Source: Streptomyces sp. Act143 (lineage in GTDB: Bacteria; Actinomycetota; Actinomycetes; Streptomycetales; Streptomycetaceae). From it: DNA of 64,000 nt. The stretch spans positions 6,386,639 through 6,450,638 of the forward strand of contig NZ_QFRX01000001.1 of the NCBI RefSeq assembly GCF_003143935.1, given 5' to 3'. Both the position numbers and the translations under genes were made by a program. The notes beneath the pieces were generated by a model. The model was not told the DNA's origin. It was given only the letters and a program-made list of their open reading frames with translations, and searched no databases. The stretch's first letter is position 1. Each line of letters begins with the position of its first letter. This document shows positions 24,378-33,312 of the stretch, one piece after another.

Positions 24378-25586
24378 CTAAGAGTCGACTCGGACAGTGA
24401 ACTCACCCTCGGACACCCGCGCCCGCAGCACCTCGTCGTCCCCGACCTCCTCCGGGTCGCGCACGACATGGCCGTCGGCCTTCTGCAGCACCGCGTACCC
24501 CCGCTTCAGGGTCGCCGCGGGCGACAGCGCCACCACGCGCGCGTGCGTGTGCGTCAGTTCGGACTCCGCGCGGTCGAGGTGGTGCCCGAGGCACCGCCGC
24601 GTCCGGTCGACCAGGGATGCCACATGGTCGGCGCGCTCGTCGATCATGCGGTGCGGGTCCTCTATCGACGGCCGGGCCAGCGCGTGCGCGAGCCCGCGCT
24701 CCTCCCGCTCGATGAACCCCTCCACGCACCGCCGGGCGCGGTCCCGCAGCATCCGCACCCGCTCGACCTCCTCGCCCACGTCCGGTACGACCTTCTTCGC
24801 GGCGTCGGTGGGTGTGGAGGCCCGCAGATCCGCGACGTAGTCGAGAAGCGGGGTGTCGGGTTCGTGCCCGATCGCGGAGACGACCGGCGTGCGGCAGTCG
24901 GCGACGGTCCTGATGAGCTGCTCGTCGGAGAACGGCAGCAGGTCCTCGACGCTGCCGCCGCCCCGGGCGACGATGATCACGTCCACGGCGTCGATCGCGT
25001 CCAGCTCCTTGACCGCCTGCACCACCTGCGGCACGGCGTGCACGCCCTGCACGGGGACGTTGCGCACCTCGAAGCGGACGGCGGGCCAGCGGTGCCGCGC
25101 GTTCTCCAGCACGTCCCGCTCGGCGGCCGACGCCCGCCCGCACACCAGCCCGATGAGCTGCGGCAGGAACGGCAGCGGCTTCTTCCGCTCGGCCGCGAAC
25201 AGCCCCTCGGCGGTCAGCGCCTTCTTCAGCTGCTCAAGCCGCGCGAGGAGTTCCCCGACCCCCACCGGCCTTATCTCGGCGGCCCGCAGCGACAACTGCC
25301 CCCGCGGCGCGTACCACTCCGGCTTCGCCAGGACGACGACCCGCGCGCCCTCGCTCACCACGTCCGCGACGGCGTCGAACACCTGCCGGTAGCAGGTGAC
25401 GCTCACGGAGATGTCGTACGACGGGTCGCGCAGCGTCAGGAAGACGACGCCGGCGCCGGGACGGCGGGAGAGCTGGGTGATCTGGCCCTCCACCCACACG
25501 GCCCCGAGCCGGTCGATCCAGCCCCCGATGAGCCGCGACACCTCACCGACGGGGATGGGGGATTCCGCGGACGTGTTCACAGCCAT
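24378..25586 (-). CDS. xseA: Exodeoxyribonuclease VII large subunit
   Basis: 402 aa. An N-terminal OB-fold (VGEVSRLIGGWIDRLGAVWVEGQITQL, VFLTLRDPS) is followed by the catalytic domain with GLVCGRASAAERDVLENARHRWP, DVIIVARGGGSVEDLLPFSDEQLI, TPVVSAIGHEPDTPLLDYVADLRASTPTDAA, and a coiled-coil region for binding XseB. It acts with xseB in DNA repair and recombination. ATG 25586 is chosen since the preceding ten in-frame codons are not conserved. It is divergent from the cell-surface protein gene. Confidence 0.96.
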   Translation of the reverse strand: MAVNTSAESPIPVGEVSRLIGGWIDRLGAVWVEGQITQLSRRPGAGVVFLTLRDPSYDISVSVTCYRQVFDAVADVVSEGARVVVLAKPEWYAPRGQLSLRAAEIRPVGVGELLARLEQLKKALTAEGLFAAERKKPLPFLPQLIGLVCGRASAAERDVLENARHRWPAVRFEVRNVPVQGVHAVPQVVQAVKELDAIDAVDVIIVARGGGSVEDLLPFSDEQLIRTVADCRTPVVSAIGHEPDTPLLDYVADLRASTPTDAAKKVVPDVGEEVERVRMLRDRARRCVEGFIEREERGLAHALARPSIEDPHRMIDERADHVASLVDRTRRCLGHHLDRAESELTHTHARVVALSPAATLKRGYAVLQKADGHVVRDPEEVGDDEVLRARVSEGEFTVRVDS

Positions 25587-25668
25587 GTCGGTGAGCGTAT
25601 CCGCAGGCACGGACATCGATGCGGCGCGCCGAGGCCCGAAGTCGGGCCGGACTTCTTAGCGTCTGACC

Positions 25669-27177
25669 ATGCAAAAGGGAAATACGTCCGCAAGGACTGT
25701 CAAATGGGTCGCGTGTTCCGCGGCTCTCGCGGGAGCGGCCCTCGCCGCCGCCCCGGGCACGGTCCTCGCCCGCGACACCGTGACCATCGGCAACCCGGTC
25801 GCGGGGAACAACGGTTTCGGCGTCGTCACCGAGAACGACGCCGTCCTCGGCAGCACCGAGTCGGAGGGGCCGGTCGCGGTCGGCGGGGACCTGACCTTCG
25901 GTTCCGGGTACAACGTGGCGCTGCACACGGCCGGTTCGTACGTCGTCGGCGACGACGCGCAGCCCACCGCGCTCCTCGTCGGCGGCAAGGTCGACTACGC
26001 GGGCAGCAGCCAGGACGGGGTGCTGAAGGTGCTGAGCGACGGCTACGTCAAGGTCGGCGACATGACCGGCGGGCAGGCGCTGACCACGGACGCCAACGGG
26101 GCCTCGGTCAACACCCGCCTCGTGGCCTCGGGCGCCGGCTACGACTCGACGCCCCGCATCGAGCTGACCACCCGGCAGCCCGCCGACTCGGTGGGGCCGG
26201 TGAGCCCCATGGACTTCACGTCGCTCTTCTCGACGTACCGGGACCGGGCCGACTCGATGGCCGGCTGCGGCAACACCGTGATCCTGCGCGACACCAGCGG
26301 CACCCCGCTGCCGGACCAGGAGAACATCGCGGTCGGCGCGAACGTGGCCATCTCGCTGACCAGCGGCGAGACCAATGTGCTGCACCTGACGGGGGAGCAG
26401 CTCAACAACATGGACGTGCTGACCTTCCTGAACCAGCCGAGCGCGGACACGCCGCTGCTGATCGTCGTCGACACCACCGCCGACGGCGGCGACTACACCT
26501 GGCACGTCCCGAACCTGGCCGGTGTCTCCGGAACCCAGGCGCCCTACATCCTGTGGGACTTCCCGGACGCCACGCAGATCACCATCGCCGACGGCGACAC
26601 CATCGAGGGCACGATCTACGCGCCCCGCGCCCATGTCGTCGACCTGGACCCGTCCAACATCGAGGGCGACGTCATCGTGAAGTCCCTGGTCGCCGGGCCG
26701 CTCGCGGGGACGTCCGGCGAGGCGGTGAACGCGGGGGAGATCCACTACTTCCCGTTCGACGCGAACCTCACGTGCGACACGGAGGACGAGACGCCTACGC
26801 CTACGCCTACGCCGACCCCCACTCCGACTCTGACTCCGACCCCCACGCCTACGCCGACTCCGACCCCCACGCCAACTCCGACCCCGACCTCCACGCCTAC
26901 GCCGACTCCGACCCCGACACCCACGCCGACTCCGACGCCGACCCCCACCGCGCCGACCACGGAGCCAGGGACGCCCACCCCGCCCGCGCCGACCACCCAC
27001 GCGCCCCACCCCGGCCCCGACCACTCCGGCCCCGGCCACCCCGGCGGCAACCTAGCCGACACCGGTGCCGACACGCCGACGGGCCCGATCGCCGCCGCGG
27101 CCGCCTGCCTCGTCGGCGCGGGCGCCGCACTCACCGTCTGGGCGCGGCGCCGCCGCAGGGGCCGCCACCAGGCCTGA
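25669..27177 (+). CDS. Choice-of-anchor A domain surface protein with LAXTG sortase signal
   Basis: 502-aa secreted protein. A signal peptide (about residues 1-35, VKWVACSAALAGAALAAAPGTVLA) precedes a choice-of-anchor A domain (about 38-360: IGNPVAGNNGFGVVTENDAVLG, EGPVAVGGDLTFG, LLVGGKVDYAGS, TIYAPRAHVVDLDPSNIEGDVIVKSL). Then comes a long (TP)n-type linker (about 375-430). The C-terminus has LADTG (462-466), a hydrophobic stretch, and RRRRRGRHQA. This is an LAXTG signal for class E sortases, which in Streptomyces anchor chaplins and other surface proteins covalently to peptidoglycan. The binding partner is unknown. Divergent from xseA. Confidence 0.9.
   Translation: MQKGNTSARTVKWVACSAALAGAALAAAPGTVLARDTVTIGNPVAGNNGFGVVTENDAVLGSTESEGPVAVGGDLTFGSGYNVALHTAGSYVVGDDAQPTALLVGGKVDYAGSSQDGVLKVLSDGYVKVGDMTGGQALTTDANGASVNTRLVASGAGYDSTPRIELTTRQPADSVGPVSPMDFTSLFSTYRDRADSMAGCGNTVILRDTSGTPLPDQENIAVGANVAISLTSGETNVLHLTGEQLNNMDVLTFLNQPSADTPLLIVVDTTADGGDYTWHVPNLAGVSGTQAPYILWDFPDATQITIADGDTIEGTIYAPRAHVVDLDPSNIEGDVIVKSLVAGPLAGTSGEAVNAGEIHYFPFDANLTCDTEDETPTPTPTPTPTPTLTPTPTPTPTPTPTPTPTPTSTPTPTPTPTPTPTPTPTPTAPTTEPGTPTPPAPTTHAPHPGPDHSGPGHPGGNLADTGADTPTGPIAAAAACLVGAGAALTVWARRRRRGRHQA
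26791..26949 (+). repeat. Thr-Pro codon repeat tract inside the LAXTG protein
   Basis: About 160 bp of 6-bp degenerate repeats (acg-ccT/G, act-ccg, acc-ccc), encoding a (Thr-Pro)n linker. Synonymous codons are mixed, so the DNA is less repetitive than the protein. It is a wall-spanning stalk. Confidence 0.9.
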
Positions 27178-27216
27178 GCCGCCGGCACGCGAGCCCCACA
27201 GGGGCGGCGAAGGCGG

Positions 27217-28587
27217 CTACGGGCTCACCCCCGACCGCCCTCGCTGCCCCACCAGCACCGCCATCCCCACCACGAACCACACCGCCCCGACCACCTGCGC
27301 CGCCCCCGACGCCGCCACGATCACCGCGACCGTGATCGCCGCGCCCACCACCGGCACCGCCCCATGACGCCACCAGCTCACCGGGCCGCCCGCCCGCCGC
27401 ACCGCGAACCAGCCCACCACGCTCGCGTGCAGCAACGTGAAGGCCGTCAGCGCGCCGATGTCGACGACCGAGACCAAGTGGTCCATGCCGTCGTCCCGGC
27501 GGGCCGCCCACACCGCCGCCACCAGCGTGATCACGGCCGCGCACAGCACCGCCACCCGCGGCACCCCGGAGTCCGTCCTCGCCAGCGCCCGCGGCAGCCG
27601 CCGGTCCCGCCCCATCGCGAACAGCAGCCGCCCGGCCGCGGCCTGGCCCGCCAGCGCCGCGAACGCCGCCCCGATCGCCTTGCTCACGGCCACCAGGTCA
27701 TGCAGCCAGGTCCCCACCGACACGTCCACCGCGTCGTAGAACGCCGACCCCTGCTTCCCGGGGTCGGCGGCCAGCTGGGCGGACGTGACCGGCTCCAGCA
27801 GCGCCACCAGATACGTCTGCGCCACGAACAGCACACCCGCCAGCGCCAGACAGAACAGCACCGCCCGCGCCACCTTCTCCGAACCGCCGGTGACCTCCTC
27901 CGCGAAGGACGCGATCGCGTCGAAGCCCAGATAGGACAGGACCGCCACCGACACCGCGCCGATCACCGCCGACAGCGCGAACGCGCCCTGCGTGCCGTCC
28001 CCGGACAGCGGCGACAGCCAGCCCCGTTCCGCGCCGTCGCGCGCGAGGACCACCACCGCGGAGACGGCGAAGACCAGCAGCACCACGATCTCCATCGCCA
28101 GCACCAGGAAGCCGACCCGGGCCGCGGCCCGCACACCCCACAGGTTCAGCAGGGTCGTGACGACGACCGCGAGGGCCGTCCACACCCACCGCGACACCTC
28201 CGGGACCAGCGCGTTCATCGCGATGCCGGAGAACAGGTACGCGACCGCCGGGATGAGCAGATAGTCCAGCATCGCCATCCACCCGGCGACGAACCCGGCC
28301 TCCTTGCCGAGCGCCACGCGCGCGTAGGCGTACACCGAGCCCGCGCGGGGGACCACCCGCACCATCTGCGCGTAGCTGAACGCGGTGAACGCCATCGCCA
28401 CCGTGGCCACGACATAGACCAGCGCGACCGCGCCGTGCGACTTGGCGTCGAGCGTGCCGAACACGCCGACGGGCGCCATGGGGGCGATGAAAAGCAGCCC
28501 GTAGACCACCAGATCCCGGAAGCCGAGGCTGCGCCGCAGGTCGTCGGCGTTCTCCGCCGCCCGGGTGGTCGTGCCGGTCTCGGACAT
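27217..28587 (-). CDS. APC superfamily amino-acid permease
   Basis: 456 aa with about 12 membrane helices. The APC pattern includes GFRDLVVYGLLFIAPMAPVGVFG (helix 1 with an unwound Gly region), YAQMVRVVPRAGSVYAYARVALGKEAGFVAGWMAMLDYLLIP, and YLGFDAIASFAEEVTGGSEKVARAVLFCLALAG (helix 6 region and the FDAIASFAEE consensus). It imports an amino acid, polyamine or ethanolamine-like solute by H+ symport; substrate cannot be assigned from sequence. It stands alone and is divergent from ispH. Confidence 0.9.
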   Translation of the reverse strand: MSETGTTTRAAENADDLRRSLGFRDLVVYGLLFIAPMAPVGVFGTLDAKSHGAVALVYVVATVAMAFTAFSYAQMVRVVPRAGSVYAYARVALGKEAGFVAGWMAMLDYLLIPAVAYLFSGIAMNALVPEVSRWVWTALAVVVTTLLNLWGVRAAARVGFLVLAMEIVVLLVFAVSAVVVLARDGAERGWLSPLSGDGTQGAFALSAVIGAVSVAVLSYLGFDAIASFAEEVTGGSEKVARAVLFCLALAGVLFVAQTYLVALLEPVTSAQLAADPGKQGSAFYDAVDVSVGTWLHDLVAVSKAIGAAFAALAGQAAAGRLLFAMGRDRRLPRALARTDSGVPRVAVLCAAVITLVAAVWAARRDDGMDHLVSVVDIGALTAFTLLHASVVGWFAVRRAGGPVSWWRHGAVPVVGAAITVAVIVAASGAAQVVGAVWFVVGMAVLVGQRGRSGVSP

Positions 28588-28678
28588 CCGCGCCTCCGCC
28601 AGTGCCGCACCTGTTGCCTGAAGTCGCCCGTTCCCCGCCCTTCACACTTCCCGGCCAGTCTCGCCAACAATGCGATCT

Positions 28679-28705
28679 TTGACCCGTCGAGCGCGGCCTT
28701 ACGAT
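28679..28705 (+). promoter_or_regulatory. Promoter for leaderless ispH transcript
   Basis: -35 TTGACC (28679-28684), 15-bp spacer, -10 TACGAT (28700-28705). The -10 ends 7 nt before the ATG at 28713 and no Shine-Dalgarno is visible, so transcription likely starts at or near the A of the start codon. Confidence 0.7.
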
Positions 28706-28712
28706 GGGACGC

Positions 28713-29714
28713 ATGACTGCTTCGCCTGGCCGCCGTGTCCTGCTCGCCGCCCCCCGGGGCTACTGCGCGGGTGTGGACCGCGCCGTGATCGCCGTCGAGA
28801 AAGCCCTGGAGCAGTACGGCGCTCCGGTCTACGTCCGGCACGAGATCGTCCACAACAAGTACGTCGTGCAGACCCTGGAGAAGAAGGGCGCCATCTTCGT
28901 CGAGCGCACGGAGGAGGTGCCGCCCGGGAACATCGTCATGTTCTCGGCGCACGGCGTCGCCCCTGTCGTCCACGAGGAGGCCGCGCGCGGCAAGCTCGCC
29001 ACCATCGACGCCACCTGCCCGCTGGTCACCAAGGTCCACAAGGAAGCCGTCCGCTTCGCCAACGAGGACTACGACATCCTCCTGATCGGGCACGAGGGCC
29101 ACGAAGAGGTCATCGGCACCTCCGGCGAGGCCCCCGACCACATCCAGCTCGTCGACGGCCCCGCCGACGTCGCCAAGGTCGAGGTCCGCGACGAGTCGAA
29201 GGTGGTCTGGCTCTCCCAGACGACCCTGTCCGTCGACGAGACGATGGAGACCGTCGACGCGCTCAAGGAGAAGTTCCCGCAGCTCATCTCCCCGCCCAGC
29301 GACGACATCTGCTACGCCACGCAGAACCGTCAGCTCGCGGTGAAGCAGATGGGCGCCGAGGCCGAGCTGGTCATCGTGGTCGGCTCCCGCAACTCCTCCA
29401 ACTCCAAGCGGCTGGTGGAGGTCGCCAAGCTGGCGGGCTCCCGGGATGCCTACCTGGTCGACTTCGCGAGCGAGATCGACGAGGCCTGGCTGGAGGGCGT
29501 GACGACGGTCGGCGTCACGTCCGGCGCGTCCGTGCCCGAGGTCCTCGTCGAGGAGGTCCTGGAGTTCCTCGCCCAGCGCGGCTACGGCGACGTCGAGCTG
29601 GTGAAGGCGGCCGAGGAGTCCATCACCTTCTCCCTGCCCAAGGAGCTGCGCCGGGACCTGCGCGAGGAGGCCGCGGCGCTGGTCGCGGAGCGCAAGGGCA
29701 CCGCCGGGCAGTGA
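28713..29714 (+). CDS. ispH: 4-hydroxy-3-methylbut-2-enyl diphosphate reductase (IspH/LytB)
   Basis: 333 aa. The enzyme performs the last step of the MEP isoprenoid pathway, reducing HMBPP to IPP and DMAPP with an oxygen-labile [4Fe-4S] cluster. Cluster cysteines are at 18 (PRGYCAGVDRAV), 102 (DATCPLVTKVH) and 200 (DDICYATQNRQ). Other conserved blocks are HEIVHNKYVV, FSAHGVAP and GSRNSSNSKRLVEVA. ATG 28713 fits the family N-terminus and a leaderless promoter; an ATG 9 nt earlier lies inside the -10 box. Followed at 48 nt by ppgK with its own apparent promoter. Confidence 0.97.
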   Translation: MTASPGRRVLLAAPRGYCAGVDRAVIAVEKALEQYGAPVYVRHEIVHNKYVVQTLEKKGAIFVERTEEVPPGNIVMFSAHGVAPVVHEEAARGKLATIDATCPLVTKVHKEAVRFANEDYDILLIGHEGHEEVIGTSGEAPDHIQLVDGPADVAKVEVRDESKVVWLSQTTLSVDETMETVDALKEKFPQLISPPSDDICYATQNRQLAVKQMGAEAELVIVVGSRNSSNSKRLVEVAKLAGSRDAYLVDFASEIDEAWLEGVTTVGVTSGASVPEVLVEEVLEFLAQRGYGDVELVKAAEESITFSLPKELRRDLREEAAALVAERKGTAGQ

Positions 29715-29750
29715 AGGCCACCTCGGGGAGTGACTGTCAGTCGTCCGTCG

Positions 29751-29756
29751 TAACGT
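29751..29756 (+). promoter_or_regulatory. -10 box for leaderless ppgK transcript
   Basis: TAACGT lies exactly 6 nt before ATG 29763; no Shine-Dalgarno is seen upstream of the gene. Confidence 0.45.
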
Positions 29757-29762
29757 AGGGCC

Positions 29763-30509
<747 letters not shown>

Positions 30510-30525
30510 GCAGGCATGAGCCCCT

Positions 30526-30561
30526 GGGCGGGCCTGGGCGGCGTGGGCAGGCCTGGGCGGG
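30526..30561 (+). other. G-quadruplex-like motif downstream of ppgK
   Basis: Six runs of GGG spaced by 1-7 nt within 36 bases, on the plus strand in the 73-bp gap between the ppgK stop and the convergent DUF6542 gene. It is a match to the G3N1-7 quadruplex consensus and could act in termination; folding is inferred. Confidence 0.55.
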
Positions 30562-30582
30562 CCTACGGAAACCCTGACGGCG

Positions 30583-31125
30583 TCAACGGCGCTGGGCGGC
30601 GGCGGCCGCTCGGCGCCGGGCCGCCAGGCGAACCTTCCGTACGATCACGATCACACCGGCGATCAGCGTCCCCCCGTACAGCCACCCGGCCTGGGTGGCG
30701 AGGGCGGTCACCAGGCCCATCAGCCGGCCCCCGGTGCCCTCCCCGTCGGCCACCGGCAGCAGCCCGGCCGCGAAGGCGATCGGCACCACCACGGGCGCGG
30801 TCGCGAGATCGCCCCGCCGCACCCAGACGGCCGTCAGCACGCACACCGGCAGGAACAGCACCCCGTACGCCGTCAGCGACGAACCGAACAGCAGCGCGTC
30901 CAGGGCGCCGAGCGCCAGCATGGCCGCCGCGCAGAACAGACCGCCGCCCAGTCCGGTGAGCCGGGGGTTGGGGAAGCGGCGGACCGCCTGCACCACCGGC
31001 GGAGCGGGGCGTCGTACGGGGGCCGCCGCGGCAGGACGGCGCGCGCCGCGGGCCGCCTGCGGGGGCAGGGAAGGCCTCTCGCGGCGCGCTCGGATGTGCG
31101 GGGGTCGCGTCCTGTGTTGCTCCAC
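30583..31125 (-). CDS. DUF6542-type small membrane protein
   Basis: 180 aa. The first 50 residues are basic and Pro/Arg-rich (cytoplasmic, disordered). Four hydrophobic helices follow (LTGLGGGLFCAAAMLALGALDALLF, AYGVLFLPVCVLTAVWVRR, APVVVPIAFAAGLLPVA, WLYGGTLIAGVIVIVRKV), and a basic Arg/Ala tail ends the protein. This matches the actinobacterial DUF6542 family of unknown function that commonly sits between ppgK/ispH and ychF. GTG start at 31125. Divergent from ychF with 188 bp between starts. Confidence 0.8.
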   Translation of the reverse strand: MEQHRTRPPHIRARRERPSLPPQAARGARRPAAAAPVRRPAPPVVQAVRRFPNPRLTGLGGGLFCAAAMLALGALDALLFGSSLTAYGVLFLPVCVLTAVWVRRGDLATAPVVVPIAFAAGLLPVADGEGTGGRLMGLVTALATQAGWLYGGTLIAGVIVIVRKVRLAARRRAAAAAQRR

Positions 31126-31313
31126 TGGACCAACTTAGGTCGGTTTATGTGCAGAATCCCTCCTCAGACACGCCGGAGGACGGACCTTGGCCAAGCGTTC
31201 GACTCGTCGCCGGGAGGGGGCCGGGCACGCCGTAGACTGGTGGATCGGCCCGCCAGGGCAGGCCCTGCCCCCCAGCCCTCGTCCACTCCTCCTCACGTAC
31301 GGGAAGTCGCAAC

Positions 31314-32402
<1,089 letters not shown>

Positions 32403-32416
32403 CGTCTCGTCAAGAA

Positions 32417-32452
32417 CTGTGCCCGACCCGCCTGTTGGCAGGTCGGGCACAG
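32417..32452 (+). terminator. Terminator after ychF
   Basis: Twelve-bp outer stem ctgtgcccgacc / ggtcgggcacag with an inner gcc-tgtt-ggc hairpin. It marks the right end of the conserved housekeeping block. Confidence 0.9.
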
Positions 32453-32522
32453 GCGTCTGTCCGCGTGGAGTCCTTGCCCTGTGACGTGGGGTGGCGGCAG
32501 GTCTGGTCGGCGTCAGGCTGCC

Positions 32523-32915
32523 TCAGACCTTGACGACTTCCACGGAAGGGCCGCACAGGAGTGTCAGGTCCTCGGGGTCGGACGTGAGGACGGTGACCGG
32601 CCGGGGTGCGTTGCGGGCGATGACGGCGAAGGCGGCATCGATGGCGTACTTGTGGCCGTGGAGGTGATGGGCGCGCAGAAGCGCGGCGGCCTGGTTGGTG
32701 ATCTCCTTGGTGACGTCGTGAACATCGACGCGGGAGAGGATCCACTTGATGCGGGCCGGATGGATGCGCTCGTAGTCGGCCTCAAGCGTGGTCATGGCGC
32801 TGGTGGCGACGCGGATGCCCTCTTCCGAGGCCGCTTGGACCAGGGCCACGACGGTACGGTCCTTGAGGTAGAGCTTCGAGAGCCCTTCGCTGTCGAGCAG
32901 GAGGGTGCCGGGCAT
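32523..32915 (-). CDS. PIN-domain ribonuclease toxin (VapC-like)
   Basis: 130 aa. The PIN-domain acidic residues are in place: Asp8 (LLLDSEG), Glu45 (TTLEADY), Asp93 (YAIDAAFAVIA) and Asp113 (LTSDPEDL). These chelate Mg2+ for RNA cleavage in VapC toxins. The start codon overlaps the antitoxin stop by one base (TGATG), the normal antitoxin-first order of type II systems. Likely target is tRNA or rRNA, which cannot be told from sequence. Local G+C looks lower than the flanking housekeeping genes, supporting acquisition. Confidence 0.88.
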   Translation of the reverse strand: MPGTLLLDSEGLSKLYLKDRTVVALVQAASEEGIRVATSAMTTLEADYERIHPARIKWILSRVDVHDVTKEITNQAAALLRAHHLHGHKYAIDAAFAVIARNAPRPVTVLTSDPEDLTLLCGPSVEVVKV

Positions 32916-33166
32916 CAGGCGGCGGCCCCGCCGGCCTGCCGGTGGTCGTGACGCAGCAGCGCCCGGGCGGCCTCGACCTCCTCGCGGGTGAGAGCTTCGT
33001 TGTCGGTCTCGAAGTCGGCGACGATCTCCCGCAGCTTGTCCATGGCGACCCTCTGTTCGAGAGCTTCGGCGACGTAGGCGGAGAAACCGCCGGGCCCGAC
33101 ATGGGCGCGTACGGCCTCGGCGAGATCCTCGGGCAGACTGATCGAATACTTCCTACTACCGCTCAT
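32915..33166 (-). CDS. Ribbon-helix-helix antitoxin partner of PIN toxin
   Basis: 83 aa. The N-terminus RKYSISLPEDLAEAVRAHVGPGGFSAYVAEALEQRV is a MetJ/Arc/CopG-like ribbon-helix-helix DNA-binding domain. The C-terminal half (LREIVADFETDNEALTREEVEAARALLRHDHR) is acidic and helical, suitable for wrapping the toxin. TAGGAT lies 7 nt upstream of the ATG, a -10 for a leaderless message, and a small dyad cgac-g-gtcg (33181-33189) just upstream could be the autoregulatory operator. The pair forms a VapBC-type module. Confidence 0.86.
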   Translation of the reverse strand: MSGSRKYSISLPEDLAEAVRAHVGPGGFSAYVAEALEQRVAMDKLREIVADFETDNEALTREEVEAARALLRHDHRQAGGAAA

Positions 33167-33312
33167 GGTGCTGATCCTACCGACGGTCGTAAGTCTGGGG
33201 GTGTGAATGACCGCCCCGAGGTTCGGTCGATCCGCAGGGAGCTGCGAACGCCCGCCGAGGGCCGTTGTGGGCGGTGAGAAAATGCGGGGAGGGTCGGAGA
33301 GGGGCGGGAAGC

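Noticed and set aside
26791..26949. Possible CRISPR-like repeat array
   Set aside because: Repeats are 6-bp codon pairs for Thr-Pro inside an open reading frame, without spacers.
24093..27335. 1080-aa plus-strand open frame over xseB/xseA and the LAXTG protein
   Set aside because: It runs antisense to xseAB and out of frame through the surface protein gene; it has Arg/His/Pro-rich low complexity and no RBS.
33181..33189. Short dyad cgac-g-gtcg before the antitoxin gene as an operator feature
   Set aside because: Only 4-bp arms in a GC-rich sequence; mentioned in the gene entry but too weak to list as its own site.
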